Positions 1 through 9,628 are shown, counted from the stretch's first letter. The stretch: 64,000 nucleotides of DNA from Streptomyces vilmorinianum (GCF_005517195.1 NZ_CP040244.1:1196001-1260000), one strand, 5' to 3'. Notes: generated from the letters alone by a model not told the origin. Translations and numbers: made by a program.

Positions 1-896
1 ATCAGCCGCCGGATCTCCCGCTCCGCCCGGTGCAGTTCGGCCAGCCGCTCGTCCGCGCTCGCGCCGTCCTCCGCCGCGCCCAGCGCCTGCCGGGCCCGGT
101 CGAAGCGCTCGATCGCGGGCGCGAGGAGACGGTTGTCGAAGGCCGGGTCGGTCGCCGGACCGGCGGGCGGGCACAGCAACCGCCCCTCCCCGTCCCGCCC
201 GAGCTCGGCCCGCAGCGCCGCCTCCGCGCCCGACTGCCCCTCCGGGGGATCGATCCAGGCCAGCAGCGCGCCCAGGTGCTGGTCCTCCAGCGAGGACTGG
301 CCGGTCGCCCAGTGCCGGTTCAGCAGGTCCGTCGCCGAGAGCAGCAGCGAGGAGCCCGGCACCCGGGCCCGCTCCCCGAAGTGCGTCAGCCAGCGCCCGA
401 GGAGCGGCACCCGCGGCGGCGCGGGGAACGGCGTCTCCGGGTCCTGCTCCGCCGTCCGCCGGAACCGCGTCGAGCGCCCCAGGAGCCGTACGTACTCGAT
501 GCCCGCCCGGCTCGGCACGATCATCTGCGCCGCGTCCGCGCACAGTTCGACCTCGACCTTGACCTTCTTCCCGGTCTCCGGGTCGCTCTCGTTGCGCTCC
601 GCCGCCTCGACGACATCGCTGAACGAGTCGACGTACGGCAGGACTTCCTCGGCCAGGTCGGCGAGGAACGCGAACCGCAGATCCCGGTCGCGCGGCTGCG
701 CCACGACCAGGAGCCGCGGCTCCTCGCGGTCGGTCCCGACCAGCGCCCCGAGCGGTGCGCCCGCCTCGCCGGCGGTGGTCAGCGGTACGAGGACGAGGGG
801 CCGGTCCGACAGGTGCCGGTGCCGGACCGTGGCCAGCGACTGGGCCCGCCCCGACTCGACGGCCTCCAGACGGGCGAGGGTGGAGATCAGCGACAT
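1..896 (-). CDS. Hypothetical protein, C-terminus beyond the window edge
   Basis: Reads leftward and leaves the window, so only about 298 N-terminal residues are visible, beginning MSLISTLARLEAVESG. I recognise no domain, signal peptide or membrane segment. The visible part alternates hydrophobic strands (LVLVPLTTAG, LLVVAQPRD) with charged stretches, and the end is rich in Ala, Glu and Arg as in a helix. The ATG at 896 lies inside the last codons of the upstream RecB-like nuclease gene (10-base overlap), so the two are almost certainly translated together and may act together. Function unknown. A helicase or ATPase domain beyond the edge cannot be excluded. Confidence 0.75.
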   Translation of the reverse strand, partial: MSLISTLARLEAVESGRAQSLATVRHRHLSDRPLVLVPLTTAGEAGAPLGALVGTDREEPRLLVVAQPRDRDLRFAFLADLAEEVLPYVDSFSDVVEAAERNESDPETGKKVKVEVELCADAAQMIVPSRAGIEYVRLLGRSTRFRRTAEQDPETPFPAPPRVPLLGRWLTHFGERARVPGSSLLLSATDLLNRHWATGQSSLEDQHLGALLAWIDPPEGQSGAEAALRAELGRDGEGRLLCPPAGPATDPAFDNRLLAPAIERFDRARQALGAAEDGASADERLAELHRAEREIRRL

Positions 897-2008
897 GCGA
901 TCGCCTCGCCACGCAGCGCCTGCGCCCTCCGCAGGGCCGCCACCGTCGGATCGTCCGGGTCGCCCGCCTCGCCCCGCGCGGCCGCCAGGACGTCCCCGAC
1001 CGTCGTCAGCCCGCCCAGCTCACCCCGTACCGACCGGCCCAGCGCCTCCACCGCGCCCGCCGCCCTTGCCCGCTCCCGGCAGTGGAAGGCCAGCTCGCAG
1101 GAGGACAGGCACTCCGGCGCGTACGCGTGCGGAACCGACTCCACCGCCGCCGTCAGCTGCTCCGCCGAACACCCCTCCACATCGAAGGTGACCCCCTCCG
1201 GCAGCTCGGCCGCGATGTCCTCGATCCGCGTCAGCCGGGTCAGCTGCCGGCGGGTCACCGACAGCTGCTTGCGCACGTCGACGACCGACGCCGTCGGAAG
1301 ATTGGAGAAGTCCTTCGGACAGACCAGGAGCACCGAGTGCGCGACCTCGGCGCCCTCGGTCACCGCCGCCACCCGCTCCAGGGCCAGGACGTACACCGCC
1401 GCCTGGCGCGCCGCCGCCCCCACCTTCGACGCGTCCGCCGAACCGTCGATCATCGGGAAGGACTTGATCTCCACGACCGTCCACCGCCCGTCGGGGTGCA
1501 CCACCACCGCGTCGGGCTCCAGATACGCGGGGGAGCCCGCCACCTCCAGGGCCAGCATCGGATGGTCGAGCAGAGCCCAGCCCCCGGCCGCGGTCGCCTC
1601 GCGCAGCGCGAGCGCCGTGCGGGCCGCCCGCCCCTCGGGCCCGGCCGCCGCCAGATCCGGGACCCGCACCGCCCCGGGCTCCTCGATGCCGAGCAGGCGC
1701 AGCAGCTCACGCCCGCCGTCCGCCTTGACCTTCGCCTCGAAGGCGTTGCCCCGCATGAACGCGAACTGCGACTGCCCGAAGGCCGCCGGTGAGCCGAGCT
1801 TCGCCGCGAGCGCCGTCTTGTCGACCCCGGCACCGTCCAGCAGCGCGCGCCGCCGGCAGCCGGGGTTCGCGGCCAGCGCCGCCAGCGCCCGCGCATCCAG
1901 CGGATGCGGCACGGCGGCCGGTCCGCGCAGCTCAGCGAGCTGCTGTCGGAGTGTCGTCTGCGGAGACCGAGGAGATCGAGGAGCTCCGCTGCCCAGGGAT
2001 TCGCTCAC
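887..2008 (-). CDS. RecB/Cas4-like PD-(D/E)XK nuclease-type protein with cysteine cluster
   Basis: With the GTG at 2008 the product is 373 residues. The hallmarks of the RecB/Cas4/AddB nuclease fold are visible in order: GNAFE near residue 88, LEPDAVVV (Asp about 166), VVEIKS (Glu 180, Lys 182) and the QxxxY motif QAAVY (about 202-206). One Cys lies before the nuclease core (NPGC, about 51) and three after it in the pattern C-x3-C-x5-C (about 300-310), as in the 4Fe-4S cluster of Cas4, AddB and Dna2. A DNA exonuclease or end-processing role is inferred from these motifs only. I prefer GTG 2008, preceded by GGGAG, to ATG 2038, which would overlap the PAP2 gene by 107 bases. No CRISPR or cas gene is nearby. 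Confidence 0.75.
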   Translation of the reverse strand: MSESLGSGAPRSPRSPQTTLRQQLAELRGPAAVPHPLDARALAALAANPGCRRRALLDGAGVDKTALAAKLGSPAAFGQSQFAFMRGNAFEAKVKADGGRELLRLLGIEEPGAVRVPDLAAAGPEGRAARTALALREATAAGGWALLDHPMLALEVAGSPAYLEPDAVVVHPDGRWTVVEIKSFPMIDGSADASKVGAAARQAAVYVLALERVAAVTEGAEVAHSVLLVCPKDFSNLPTASVVDVRKQLSVTRRQLTRLTRIEDIAAELPEGVTFDVEGCSAEQLTAAVESVPHAYAPECLSSCELAFHCRERARAAGAVEALGRSVRGELGGLTTVGDVLAAARGEAGDPDDPTVAALRRAQALRGEAIACR

Positions 2009-2846
2009 CCGCGGAAGTCTCCCATCCGCCACTGACATTCCGGCGGCGATCCCACCCGACGGACGTACGGATCCGGTCCGCGAGCCGGTCCGCGAGCCGG
2101 TCCGCGAGCCCGTCGGCGAGCCGCATCACGGGCGCCGTGAGCAGCAGCCCGAGCCCCATCACGGCCGCCCCCGCGACCGCGTCGAGGAAGTAGTGGTTCG
2201 CCGTGCCCATGACGATCAGCGTGGTGAGAAGCGGATAGGCGACACCAAGGACCTTCATGAGCGGCGTACGCCCGTACCGCCACAGCATCACCCCGCACCA
2301 CAGCGCCCAGCCCACGTGCAGGCTCGGCATCGCCGCGTACTGGTTCGTCATCGCCCCCAGCCCGCGCGGCGCGCTGGCCTCGGCGCCCCACCAGCCGTAC
2401 GAGCTGAACTGCGCCATCGTGTCGACGAAGCCGTGGCGCGCGTCGAGGAGCCGGGGCGGGCAGGTCGGCAGCAGGGAGAAGCCGACCAGACCGAGGAGCG
2501 TGGACACCATCAGCCAGCCGCGGGCCGCCCGGTAGCGGCCGGGCCGGCGGCGGAACAGCCAGACCAGCACGGCCGGGGTGACGAGATAGTGCAGGGACGC
2601 GTACGCGAAGTCGGCGGGGATCCCCAGGGCGGGCGTCTCGGTGAAGAGCCGGTTGAGCGGGTGCTCCGCGTTCAGCCGCAGCGACTTCTCCAGATCGAGG
2701 ATCGCCAGACCGTGGTCGACGGCGCTGCGCACATCACCGCGGACGAGCAGCCGGCCGCAGGAGTACGCGCCGTACACGACCCCGATGAGTATCAGCTCGG
2801 TCCACCAGCGTGGCCGGTGCCCGACGGCGTCGGCCCTCTTCCTCAT
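1932..2846 (-). CDS. PAP2-family membrane phosphatase/inositol phosphotransferase-like protein
   Basis: 304 residues. Several hydrophobic segments (for example [56 protein letters not shown]) alternate with the PAP2 signature [16 protein letters not shown] and [11 protein letters not shown], which supply the Arg, His and His/Asp of the phosphatase site. The arrangement is that of the Aur1/Ipt1-like branch, so the substrate is probably a membrane lipid phosphate or phosphoinositide. A strong ribosome site (AGGGGGG) precedes ATG 2846. The C-terminal tail is hydrophilic and starts with a 12-base tandem repeat giving LADRLADR. Its 3' end overlaps any ATG start of the nuclease-like gene. The gene is divergent from the histidine phosphatase. 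Confidence 0.85.
   Translation of the reverse strand: MRKRADAVGHRPRWWTELILIGVVYGAYSCGRLLVRGDVRSAVDHGLAILDLEKSLRLNAEHPLNRLFTETPALGIPADFAYASLHYLVTPAVLVWLFRRRPGRYRAARGWLMVSTLLGLVGFSLLPTCPPRLLDARHGFVDTMAQFSSYGWWGAEASAPRGLGAMTNQYAAMPSLHVGWALWCGVMLWRYGRTPLMKVLGVAYPLLTTLIVMGTANHYFLDAVAGAAVMGLGLLLTAPVMRLADGLADRLADRLADRIRTSVGWDRRRNVSGGWETSAGERIPGQRSSSISSVSADDTPTAAR
2073..2120 (-). repeat. Four 12-bp tandem units in the PAP2 gene tail
   Basis: The unit CCGGTCCGCGAG (plus strand) occurs three times exactly (2073, 2085, 2097) and once with two changes (2109). The period is a multiple of three, so unit number can change without shifting the frame. It encodes the LADR repeats of the cytoplasmic tail. Confidence 0.85.
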
Positions 2847-2988
2847 AGGTGTGTCCCCCCTGGGTCGTGACCTTGGAGGGGACGCCGGAGCAGGGCGGGA
2901 GGTTGCCCGCGCGTTGCCGCGAATTCAGGTGGGTGATGATGGGAGTGCACCCCGACACGTGATCGACCCGCACCCCTGGAGAGCCTTC

Positions 2989-3582
2989 GTGACGCCGCGC
3001 ATCCTGCTCGCCCGGCACGGCCAGACCGAATGGTCCCTGCTCGGCCGTCACACCGGCAGGACGGACATCCCCCTGCTCGACGAGGGCCGGCGCGGCGCGA
3101 AGCTGCTCGGCGAGCGGCTGCGGCGGGGCCGGTGGAACGGTCTGCCGGACCTGGAGATCCGTACCAGCCCGCTGGTACGCGCGCGTGAGACCTGCGAGAT
3201 CGCGGGCTTCGGCGAGCGGGCGCGGGAGTGGGACGCGCTGATGGAGTGGGACTACGGGGCGTACGAAGGGCTCACCCCGGCCCAGATCCAGGAGCTGCGG
3301 CCGGGCTGGCTGCTGTGGCGCGACGCGGTGCCGGAGGGCGAGACCCTGGCGCAGGTCACGGCCCGCGCGGACGAGGTCGTCGCGTGGGCGCGGTCGGCGG
3401 ACCGGGACGTGCTGGTCTTCGCGCACGGCCACATCCTGCGCTCGATCGCGGCGCGCTGGCTGGGCGAGGACGTCTCCTACGGCTCGCGCCTCCGCCTCGA
3501 CCCGACGAGCCTCTCGGTCCTGGGCTGGGCATACGGCGAGCCGGCACTGGAACGCTGGAACGACACGGGCCACTTGGAGTAG
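2989..3582 (+). CDS. Histidine phosphatase family protein
   Basis: 197 residues from the GTG at 2989, which follows a TGGAGAG ribosome site. [10 protein letters not shown] near the N-terminus is the RHG signature carrying the phosphorylated His, [14 protein letters not shown] is the second conserved block, and VFAHGHILR near residue 145 holds the second catalytic His. This is the phosphoglycerate-mutase-like acid phosphatase superfamily, typically a soluble broad-specificity phosphatase (CobC/GpmB type). The true substrate cannot be read from the sequence. The gene stands alone, divergent from the PAP2 gene. Confidence 0.88.
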   Translation: MTPRILLARHGQTEWSLLGRHTGRTDIPLLDEGRRGAKLLGERLRRGRWNGLPDLEIRTSPLVRARETCEIAGFGERAREWDALMEWDYGAYEGLTPAQIQELRPGWLLWRDAVPEGETLAQVTARADEVVAWARSADRDVLVFAHGHILRSIAARWLGEDVSYGSRLRLDPTSLSVLGWAYGEPALERWNDTGHLE

Positions 3583-3600
3583 GGCGGCCTCGGCGGGCGC

Positions 3601-3788
3601 CGTCCCGCTGGGCGGATCCCACCCGCGACCCACCACGTTGTGGGCAGGCGTTCCGCACGGCGGAACGGGTGGGCACAGCCCACGGGGTCGGCGCCCTGGC
3701 ACAAGCCTTGTGCGCGAGGGCCCGGCAACGGCACCGAGGCCGTGGGGTCGTGCCCACCCGTCCGCCCAGCGGGACGATCGCCCACAAC
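3601..3788. repeat. Composite of palindromic repeats (REP-like family)
   Basis: This non-coding block holds one full palindromic unit on the plus strand (3637-3683, GTTGTGGGC then GTTCCGC ACG GCGGAAC then GGGTGGGCAC), one on the minus strand (3741-3788), and a partial third copy (3601-3616). The segment 3601-3616 is the inverse of 3761-3776, so the whole block can fold back on itself. Short hairpins such as GTGGGC ACA GCCCAC and GCACAA GCC TTGTGC lie between. Related copies occur at 44801-44833 and 52304-52357. It sits between convergent genes and may also end transcription. Confidence 0.75.
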
Positions 3789-3799
3789 CAGAGGGTGGG

Positions 3800-5086
3800 C
3801 TACCGGCCCGCCAGGACCGCGCGGGTTTGGGCCAGGCTGCGGCGGACGCGGTTCGACTGGACGTCGCCCAGGGAGTCCAGCACCCGGCGTGCCTCCGCCG
3901 CCGCCTCGTCCCGGCGGCCCGCGTGCGCCAGGTCGCTCGCCAGCTGCGCCCGGTAGAGGGCGAGGTTGCGGGCGAAGTGAGGGTTCTGCAGAGCGGTCGC
4001 GCGCTGGGCGTGACGGGCCGCGCGGCTCCGGTCGCCCAGCAGCGACCAGCACTGGGCCTCCAGGGCCTCCAGCTCCGGCTCCCCGAAGAAGGTCATCCAC
4101 TCCGGGTCCCCGTCGGCCTGCCCCCGGGCGAAGTGCGTGTGCGCGCGCCCGAGCGCCTGCTCGCACGCGGTCCGGTCGCCAAGACCGGCCCACGCCCCGG
4201 CCTCCCGCAGCGAGAGCAGGGAGAGCAGCCGGGCGGAGGAGAGCGGCTGCGCCGCCCGCAGACCGGCCTGCGCCGCCCGGACCGCCTCCCGGTACCGGCC
4301 CGCGTCCCTGGCCAGGAACGACGTGTTGCAGAAAGCATGCGCCTCAAGGGCCGGATCGCCCGCCACGCGCGCGGTGGCGAGGGCCTCCGCGTAGTGCGAG
4401 CGGGCGTCGTCGAAGCGGCCGGAGTCATGGGCAAGCCAGCCGACGGAGATCGCGAGCTCTCCGGCGCCCGCGTGCAGCCGGTCCTCGGTGGAGCGGCGGG
4501 ACGTGGTGCCCGCGTCGAGCAGGGCGAACGCCGCCCGCAGCGGCTGAGCGGCCGCCTTGTAGAGCCCCTCGGCGCCGTGCCGGTCGTCGAGCAGCCGGAT
4601 CTGGCGTACGGCTTCCTCGACGGCCCGTACCTCGGCCTCGCCGATCCTGTGGGTACCGCGAGGGGCCGGGATCGCGACGGCCGTGCCGCCGAGTCCCAGC
4701 GAGGCGGCCGCCAGGGTGGCGGTGCCGCTCGTCATGAATGCGCGACGCAGCACGTCGCTCTCCTCATCGTTCCGGGTCGTGACCGCGGGTGGGGGCGGTG
4801 CCCCGGACGAGGCGGACGGCCGCCGGCCGCGTACCGCCTCCCGCGCAGAGAAGCCCAGGTCCGCCAGGCTGAGACCGGGGAACATGTGCAGGAACACCCG
4901 CTCGTACGCGTAGTTGGGGCAGCGGATCTCCCCCGCCTCCACGCGTCCGATGTAGCGGGCGTCGCAGGCGACCTGCTCGCCGATCTCCCGCGCCGCCCGG
5001 CGGACCGCCGCGGCGAACTCCGCCGGCGAGTGCTGTCCGCGGAGCCGGCGGAAGGCGAGATTGGGAACTGCCCGTGACATCGCCAT
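3800..5086 (-). CDS. Helix-turn-helix transcriptional regulator with TPR-like repeats (NsdA-like)
   Basis: 428 residues. The N-terminus (SPAEFAAAVRRAAREIGEQ then CDARYIGRVEAGEIRCPNY) is an XRE-type helix-turn-helix. A linker with a hydrophobic stretch (LRRAFMTSGTATLAAASLGLGG) follows, then about 270 residues of Ala-rich helical repeats resembling TPRs (for example SGRFDDARSHYAEALATAR). This is the architecture of NsdA-like Streptomyces regulators, which repress development or antibiotic production, but the exact role here is not provable. ATG 5086 is chosen because AGGAGAGG lies 9 bases upstream; a further ATG lies at 5080. Transcribed divergently from the gene at 5310, with which it shares a roughly 220-base promoter region. 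Confidence 0.8.
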   Translation of the reverse strand: MAMSRAVPNLAFRRLRGQHSPAEFAAAVRRAAREIGEQVACDARYIGRVEAGEIRCPNYAYERVFLHMFPGLSLADLGFSAREAVRGRRPSASSGAPPPPAVTTRNDEESDVLRRAFMTSGTATLAAASLGLGGTAVAIPAPRGTHRIGEAEVRAVEEAVRQIRLLDDRHGAEGLYKAAAQPLRAAFALLDAGTTSRRSTEDRLHAGAGELAISVGWLAHDSGRFDDARSHYAEALATARVAGDPALEAHAFCNTSFLARDAGRYREAVRAAQAGLRAAQPLSSARLLSLLSLREAGAWAGLGDRTACEQALGRAHTHFARGQADGDPEWMTFFGEPELEALEAQCWSLLGDRSRAARHAQRATALQNPHFARNLALYRAQLASDLAHAGRRDEAAAEARRVLDSLGDVQSNRVRRSLAQTRAVLAGR

Positions 5087-5309
5087 GGCCGAGCCCTCTC
5101 CTGGTGCTGCCGGTGTTCCGGCGGCAAGAACGTACCTGCTGTGACCGGCCACTCACGCGGGGTTTGGCTACAAAACGGATATCTCACGCGCGATCTGCCA
5201 TGAACTGCCATCCTTTGCGGCGGCGTGCCGCCGTAGCTGTTGACGCGTACGGGCGTTGAACCATGCGGAGAGACGGAACGTGTCTTCTCAGGAGCGAGGA
5301 GGGGTCCCC

Positions 5310-5762
5310 TTGTTGGAGATCGGATCGCAGTCGACCGCACGGCATGCACCCACCCCGGACGCCAGCGCCCCGCACACCGGCGCGCCGCACGGCGAACCCT
5401 GTGACCTGGTGACCGTGCCCGTCCGCCAAGGCCTGGAGGCCGTGGACATCCTTCGCCGCGGCGGGGCCCCGCTGGTCGGCCCCGTCCTGCACGACGGGGC
5501 CTGCGACACCCTCGGCTTCCTCGTCCCGCCCGGTACGGCGGAGCGCTGGGACATGCCGGGCAGCGCCTGTACGCAGACCTCGGGCCGGGGCCTGCGGATC
5601 CCCGAGCTGCCGGAGCTCCCCGAGCCGGCCGGCGACGCGCCCCGCCCGGCGGGCTGGCTCCTGCCGCCCGGGGACACCGGCGAGGTCACCGACCCGACCG
5701 TCCTGCGCGAGGCCCTGGGCCAGGCGGCCCGCCTGATCGAAGCGGCCGACGGCTGCCACTAG
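5310..5762 (+). CDS. Conserved Streptomyces hypothetical protein
   Basis: About 150 residues from a TTG start (5310 or 5313) placed just behind GAGGAGGGG. A Pro-, His- and Ala-rich N-terminus (residues 10-30) is followed by a compact domain with CDLVTVPVRQGLEAVD, GPVLHD, LGFLVPPGTAERWDMPG and GRGLRIPE. The second half vaguely recalls the small N-terminal module of actinobacterial bifunctional primase/polymerase-like proteins, but I cannot assign a function. Two Cys residues are present (GACDT and GSACTQ). No signal peptide or membrane segment. Divergent from the HTH-TPR regulator, a possible target of it. Confidence 0.7.
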   Translation: MLEIGSQSTARHAPTPDASAPHTGAPHGEPCDLVTVPVRQGLEAVDILRRGGAPLVGPVLHDGACDTLGFLVPPGTAERWDMPGSACTQTSGRGLRIPELPELPEPAGDAPRPAGWLLPPGDTGEVTDPTVLREALGQAARLIEAADGCH

Positions 5763-5942
5763 CCCTGCCGGGCGGGCTCCGGCCCGCGGCCGGGCGCTCC
5801 GTTCGGCCCGCGTGCCCGGTCTTCCGATCGGTGCACGGCCTCCGCCCTGGGCGTGGCTCTGTCGGCTGTGCCCGTGCTTCTGCCGCCGTGCTCCGAGGGC
5901 CCGGCAGGCTCGTCGGGCGGGGCAGGGGCGCGAGTACCGATA

Positions 5943-6818
5943 ATGGGGCTCGTGGCCAGGAACAGACAGCGTGAAAGGGCGGCCGTCGCCGTCGCCGTCG
6001 TCGAGACCGTCGACGGCGGGCTCGCGGAGCTCATACCCGACCGGGAGCGGCCCCGCGGCTGGACGCTGCTGATCGACGGCGCCCCGCAGTCGCACGTCGA
6101 TCTCGACGACCCGGCCCATCTCTCCTTCGAGTACCAGCGCCGCCTCGGCCACATCGCCGACCTCGTCGCCCCGCCGAACCGGCCCCTCCAGGTCGTCCAT
6201 CTCGGCGGCGGAGCGTTCACGCTCGCCCGCTACATCGCCGCCACCCGGCCCCGCTCCACCCAGCAGATCGTGGAGCTCGACGGGCCGCTGGTCCAGCTCG
6301 TCCGACGCGAGCTGCCCCTCGACGCCGCCGCCCGCATCCGCGTCCGGTCCACCGACGCCCGGGCCGGGCTCTCCAAGGTGCAGGACGGCTGGGCGGACCT
6401 CGTCATCGCCGATGTGTTCAGCGGGGCGCGCACGCCCGCGCACCTGACCAGTACCGAGTTCCTCGGCGAGGTCCGCCGGGTCCTGAAGCCCGGCGGCTTC
6501 TACGCCGCGAACCTGGCCGACGGGCCGCCGCTGACCCATCTGCGCGGACAGATCGCCACCGCCGCCACCGTCTTCCCCGAGCTGGCGCTGGCCGCCGACC
6601 CGACCGTGCTGCGCGGCCGCCGCTTCGGCAACGCCGTGCTGCTCGCCTCCGACCGGGAACTGCCCGTCGCGGAACTCACCCGCCGGGTGGCGACCGACCC
6701 GCACCCGGGGCGGGTCGAGCACGGCAGGGCGCTCGCCGACTTCACGGGCGGCGCGGCCCCGGTCACCGACGCGAGCGCCAAGCCCTCGCCCGTACCGCCG
6801 GCCTCGGTCTTCCGCTGA
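5943..6818 (+). CDS. Spermidine synthase-like methyltransferase-fold protein
   Basis: 291 residues. The Rossmann-type core is visible: VVHLGGGAFTLARYIA is the glycine-rich nucleotide-binding loop (near residue 85), IVELDGPLVQLVRR carries the acidic residue after strand 2, and ADLVIADVFSGARTPAHL matches the DxxD/G loop of the spermidine synthase family. LKPGGFYAANLAD follows. It belongs to the spermidine-synthase-like family common in actinomycetes, whose substrate is mostly unknown. The ATG at 5943 is taken; GTG 5952 is an alternative. The stop is 3 bases from that of the convergent gene at 6822. Confidence 0.82.
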   Translation: MGLVARNRQRERAAVAVAVVETVDGGLAELIPDRERPRGWTLLIDGAPQSHVDLDDPAHLSFEYQRRLGHIADLVAPPNRPLQVVHLGGGAFTLARYIAATRPRSTQQIVELDGPLVQLVRRELPLDAAARIRVRSTDARAGLSKVQDGWADLVIADVFSGARTPAHLTSTEFLGEVRRVLKPGGFYAANLADGPPLTHLRGQIATAATVFPELALAADPTVLRGRRFGNAVLLASDRELPVAELTRRVATDPHPGRVEHGRALADFTGGAAPVTDASAKPSPVPPASVFR

Positions 6819-6821
6819 GCC

Positions 6822-7364
6822 CTAGCGGTCCTCGATCTCCACCCGCGGCGCCGTGTCGTGCCAGACGCAGAAGACCGACACCTCGCGCCCGTCCTTGGTG
6901 AACGTGACCCGGATCCAGGTCGGCTGCTTCCAGACCTGCATCTGCCAGCCCGATGACGGCGTCGCCGAGACCAGCTCCGCCGAGGTCTCGCCGAGGTCGA
7001 AGACGACCCGGCCGCCGTCGACCGCGTAACTCTTCACGCTGCCGCTGTCCGGCTGCTTCGTGGGGGTGGGCCTGGGCGACGGGGCCGTGGACGGGGACAC
7101 CGAGGGGGCGTCGGTCGTCCGGCCGGGCGTGGGTGTCGGTGTCGCGGACGGGGTCTTCGGCGGCTGGGTGGAGGAGGCGATGGCGTCGCCGATCTCGCCG
7201 GCCGGCCCGTCGGTGGTGCCCGCCGGGATCGGCAGCGCGCGCGGCGGGTCGTAGACCGTACCGGCCAGCACCGTGTGCACACCCCACCACGAGAGCGTGA
7301 CCGCCGCGCCGGTGGCGAGCGACCACGCCATGGCGTGTACGAGTCCTCTACGCATCCGGGCCAT
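6822..7364 (-). CDS. Membrane-anchored protein with Pro/Thr/Ser-rich stalk
   Basis: 180 residues from ATG 7364. A basic N-terminus (MARMRRGLVH) precedes one hydrophobic segment (AMAWSLATGAAVTLSWWG), so the protein is exported and probably anchored. Residues 60-110 form a Pro, Thr and Ser stalk (TPSATPTPTPGRTTDAPS). The C-terminal 70 residues are a compact domain (YAVDGGRVVFDLGE to WHDTAPRVEIEDR) with many strands and one Cys. No named domain recognised. It is divergent from the two-component operon with only 68 bases between starts, so a link to that sensor system is possible but unproven. Confidence 0.75.
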   Translation of the reverse strand: MARMRRGLVHAMAWSLATGAAVTLSWWGVHTVLAGTVYDPPRALPIPAGTTDGPAGEIGDAIASSTQPPKTPSATPTPTPGRTTDAPSVSPSTAPSPRPTPTKQPDSGSVKSYAVDGGRVVFDLGETSAELVSATPSSGWQMQVWKQPTWIRVTFTKDGREVSVFCVWHDTAPRVEIEDR

Positions 7365-7432
7365 ACTGCACCACCCCGCGCGCAGGCGTCCCCCAGGGTC
7401 CGGCTTCGCCCGTATGGCGTACGGTGCGGGCC

Positions 7433-8139
<707 letters not shown>

Positions 8140-8143
<4 letters not shown>

Positions 8144-9585
8144 GATGGGCTCTCGTCAAGGTGTCGCTGGCCGTCACCGCCATGGTCGTCGTCGCCTTCG
8201 CCGTACCGCTCGGCCTCGTCGTCAAGGAGATGGCGCGCGACCGGGCCTTCTCCAACGCCGAGCGGCGCGCGGCCGCGCTCGCGCCCGTCCTCGCGATCAC
8301 CACCGACCGCGACGAGCTCGACCGGGCGGTGGCCACCACCGAGGACGGGGCCGCCGGGCGGCTGGCCGTCCATGTCCCGGCCGCCACCTCGGCCGCCGCC
8401 TCGGCCGGTGAACCGGCCGGTGAACCGGGCGGGAAGGGGCTTGAGATCGGCACCCGCCGGGCCGGTGCGGAGGATCTGCGGACCACCCGGGAGTTGGGGC
8501 GGGCCACCATCGCCGAGGTCGACGGCGGTTCCGTGCTGCTCCAGCCGACGGCGCTCAGCTCCGGACAGGTGGCCGTCGTCGAACTCTTCGTCCCCGAGGG
8601 CGAGGTCACCAACGGGGTCGCCACCGCGTGGCTGGTCCTGGCCGGCGTCGGCGTCGCCCTGATCGTCGGCTCCGTCGCCGTCGCCGACCGGCTCGGCGTC
8701 CGGATGGTCCAGCCCGCGCAGCGGCTCGCGGGCGCCGCCCACGACCTGGGCGAGGGCAAGCTCGGCGCGCGCGTCCCCGAGGAGGGGCCGCCGGAGCTCA
8801 AGTCGGCCGCGATCGCCTTCAACTCGATGGCCGACCAGGTCGTCCAGCTGCTCGCCAACGAGCGCGAGCTGGCGGCCGACCTCTCCCACCGGCTGCGCAC
8901 CCCGCTGACCGTGCTCCGGCTCAACGCGGCCTCGCTCGGCTCGGGTCCGGCCGCCGAGCAGACCCGGGCCGCGGTCGAGCAGCTGGAGCGCGAGGTCGAC
9001 ACCATCATCCGCACGGCCAGGGAGGCCAAGCCGCAGACGCAAGGCCCCGGGCCGGGCGCGGGCTGCGACGCCTCCGAGGTCGTCCGGGAGCGGATGGACT
9101 TCTGGTCCGCGCTCGCCGAGGACGAGGGCCGCAAGGTACGCGTCGCGGGCATCGAACGCCCCGTCCGTATCCCGGTCGCCCGGCCCGAACTCGTCGCCGC
9201 GCTGGACGCCCTGCTCGGCAACGTCTTCCGCCACACCCCCGAGGGCACGGCGTTCTCGGTCGACGTCCACAACGGCGACGACGCCGTCATCGTCCTGGTC
9301 TCCGACGCCGGCCCCGGCATCGCCGACCCGGGCGCCGCGCTGGCCCGGGGCAACAGCGGTCAGCGCGCCGGCTCCACCGGCCTCGGCCTCGACATCGTGC
9401 GCCAGATGGCCGAGTCCACCGGCGGCGACGTCCGCATCGGGCACTCCGTGCTCGGCGGCACCGAGGTCCGTATCTGGATCGGGCTCGACGGCCGGCGCGG
9501 ACGCGGTACGGAGGGCCGGGGCGGCCACCGGCTGGGGCGCCGCAAGCGGGGCGGGGCAGGCTCCCGCAGGCTCGGGGACGCCTGA
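8140..9585 (+). CDS. Sensor histidine kinase
   Basis: 481 residues from GTG 8140. One membrane segment near residues 5-25 (VSLAVTAMVVVAFAVPLGLVV), an extracellular sensor loop of about 140 residues, and a second segment (TAWLVLAGVGVALIVGSVAV) are followed by a HAMP-like linker. The DHp helix has the phospho-acceptor His at about residue 250 in ADLSHRLRTPLTVL. The ATPase domain shows the N-box LLGNVFRHTPEG, the G1 box DAGPGIAD and the G2 box STGLGLDIV. The cognate regulator is the gene immediately upstream. The ligand is unknown; the neighbouring secreted chitinase makes a cell-wall or chitin-related cue worth considering. Confidence 0.92.
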
Positions 9586-9607
9586 ACCTTTCGTGGTTCC
9601 GATGGCT

Positions 9608-9628
9608 TCCTTAAGCGGAGCCTAAGGA
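9608..9628. promoter_or_regulatory. Inverted repeat upstream of chitinase gene
   Basis: TCCTTA and TAAGGA arms separated by 9 bases (core CCTTAagcggagccTAAGG) lie about 100 bases before the chitinase start and just after the kinase stop. It could be a regulator operator or a weak terminator. There is no T-tract, so I favour an operator. Confidence 0.4.

Noticed and set aside
30..2870. A 946-residue plus-strand frame over the nuclease-like and PAP2 genes
   Set aside because: Composition is Arg/Pro/Gly-rich without domains, and both minus-strand genes beneath it have clear family motifs.
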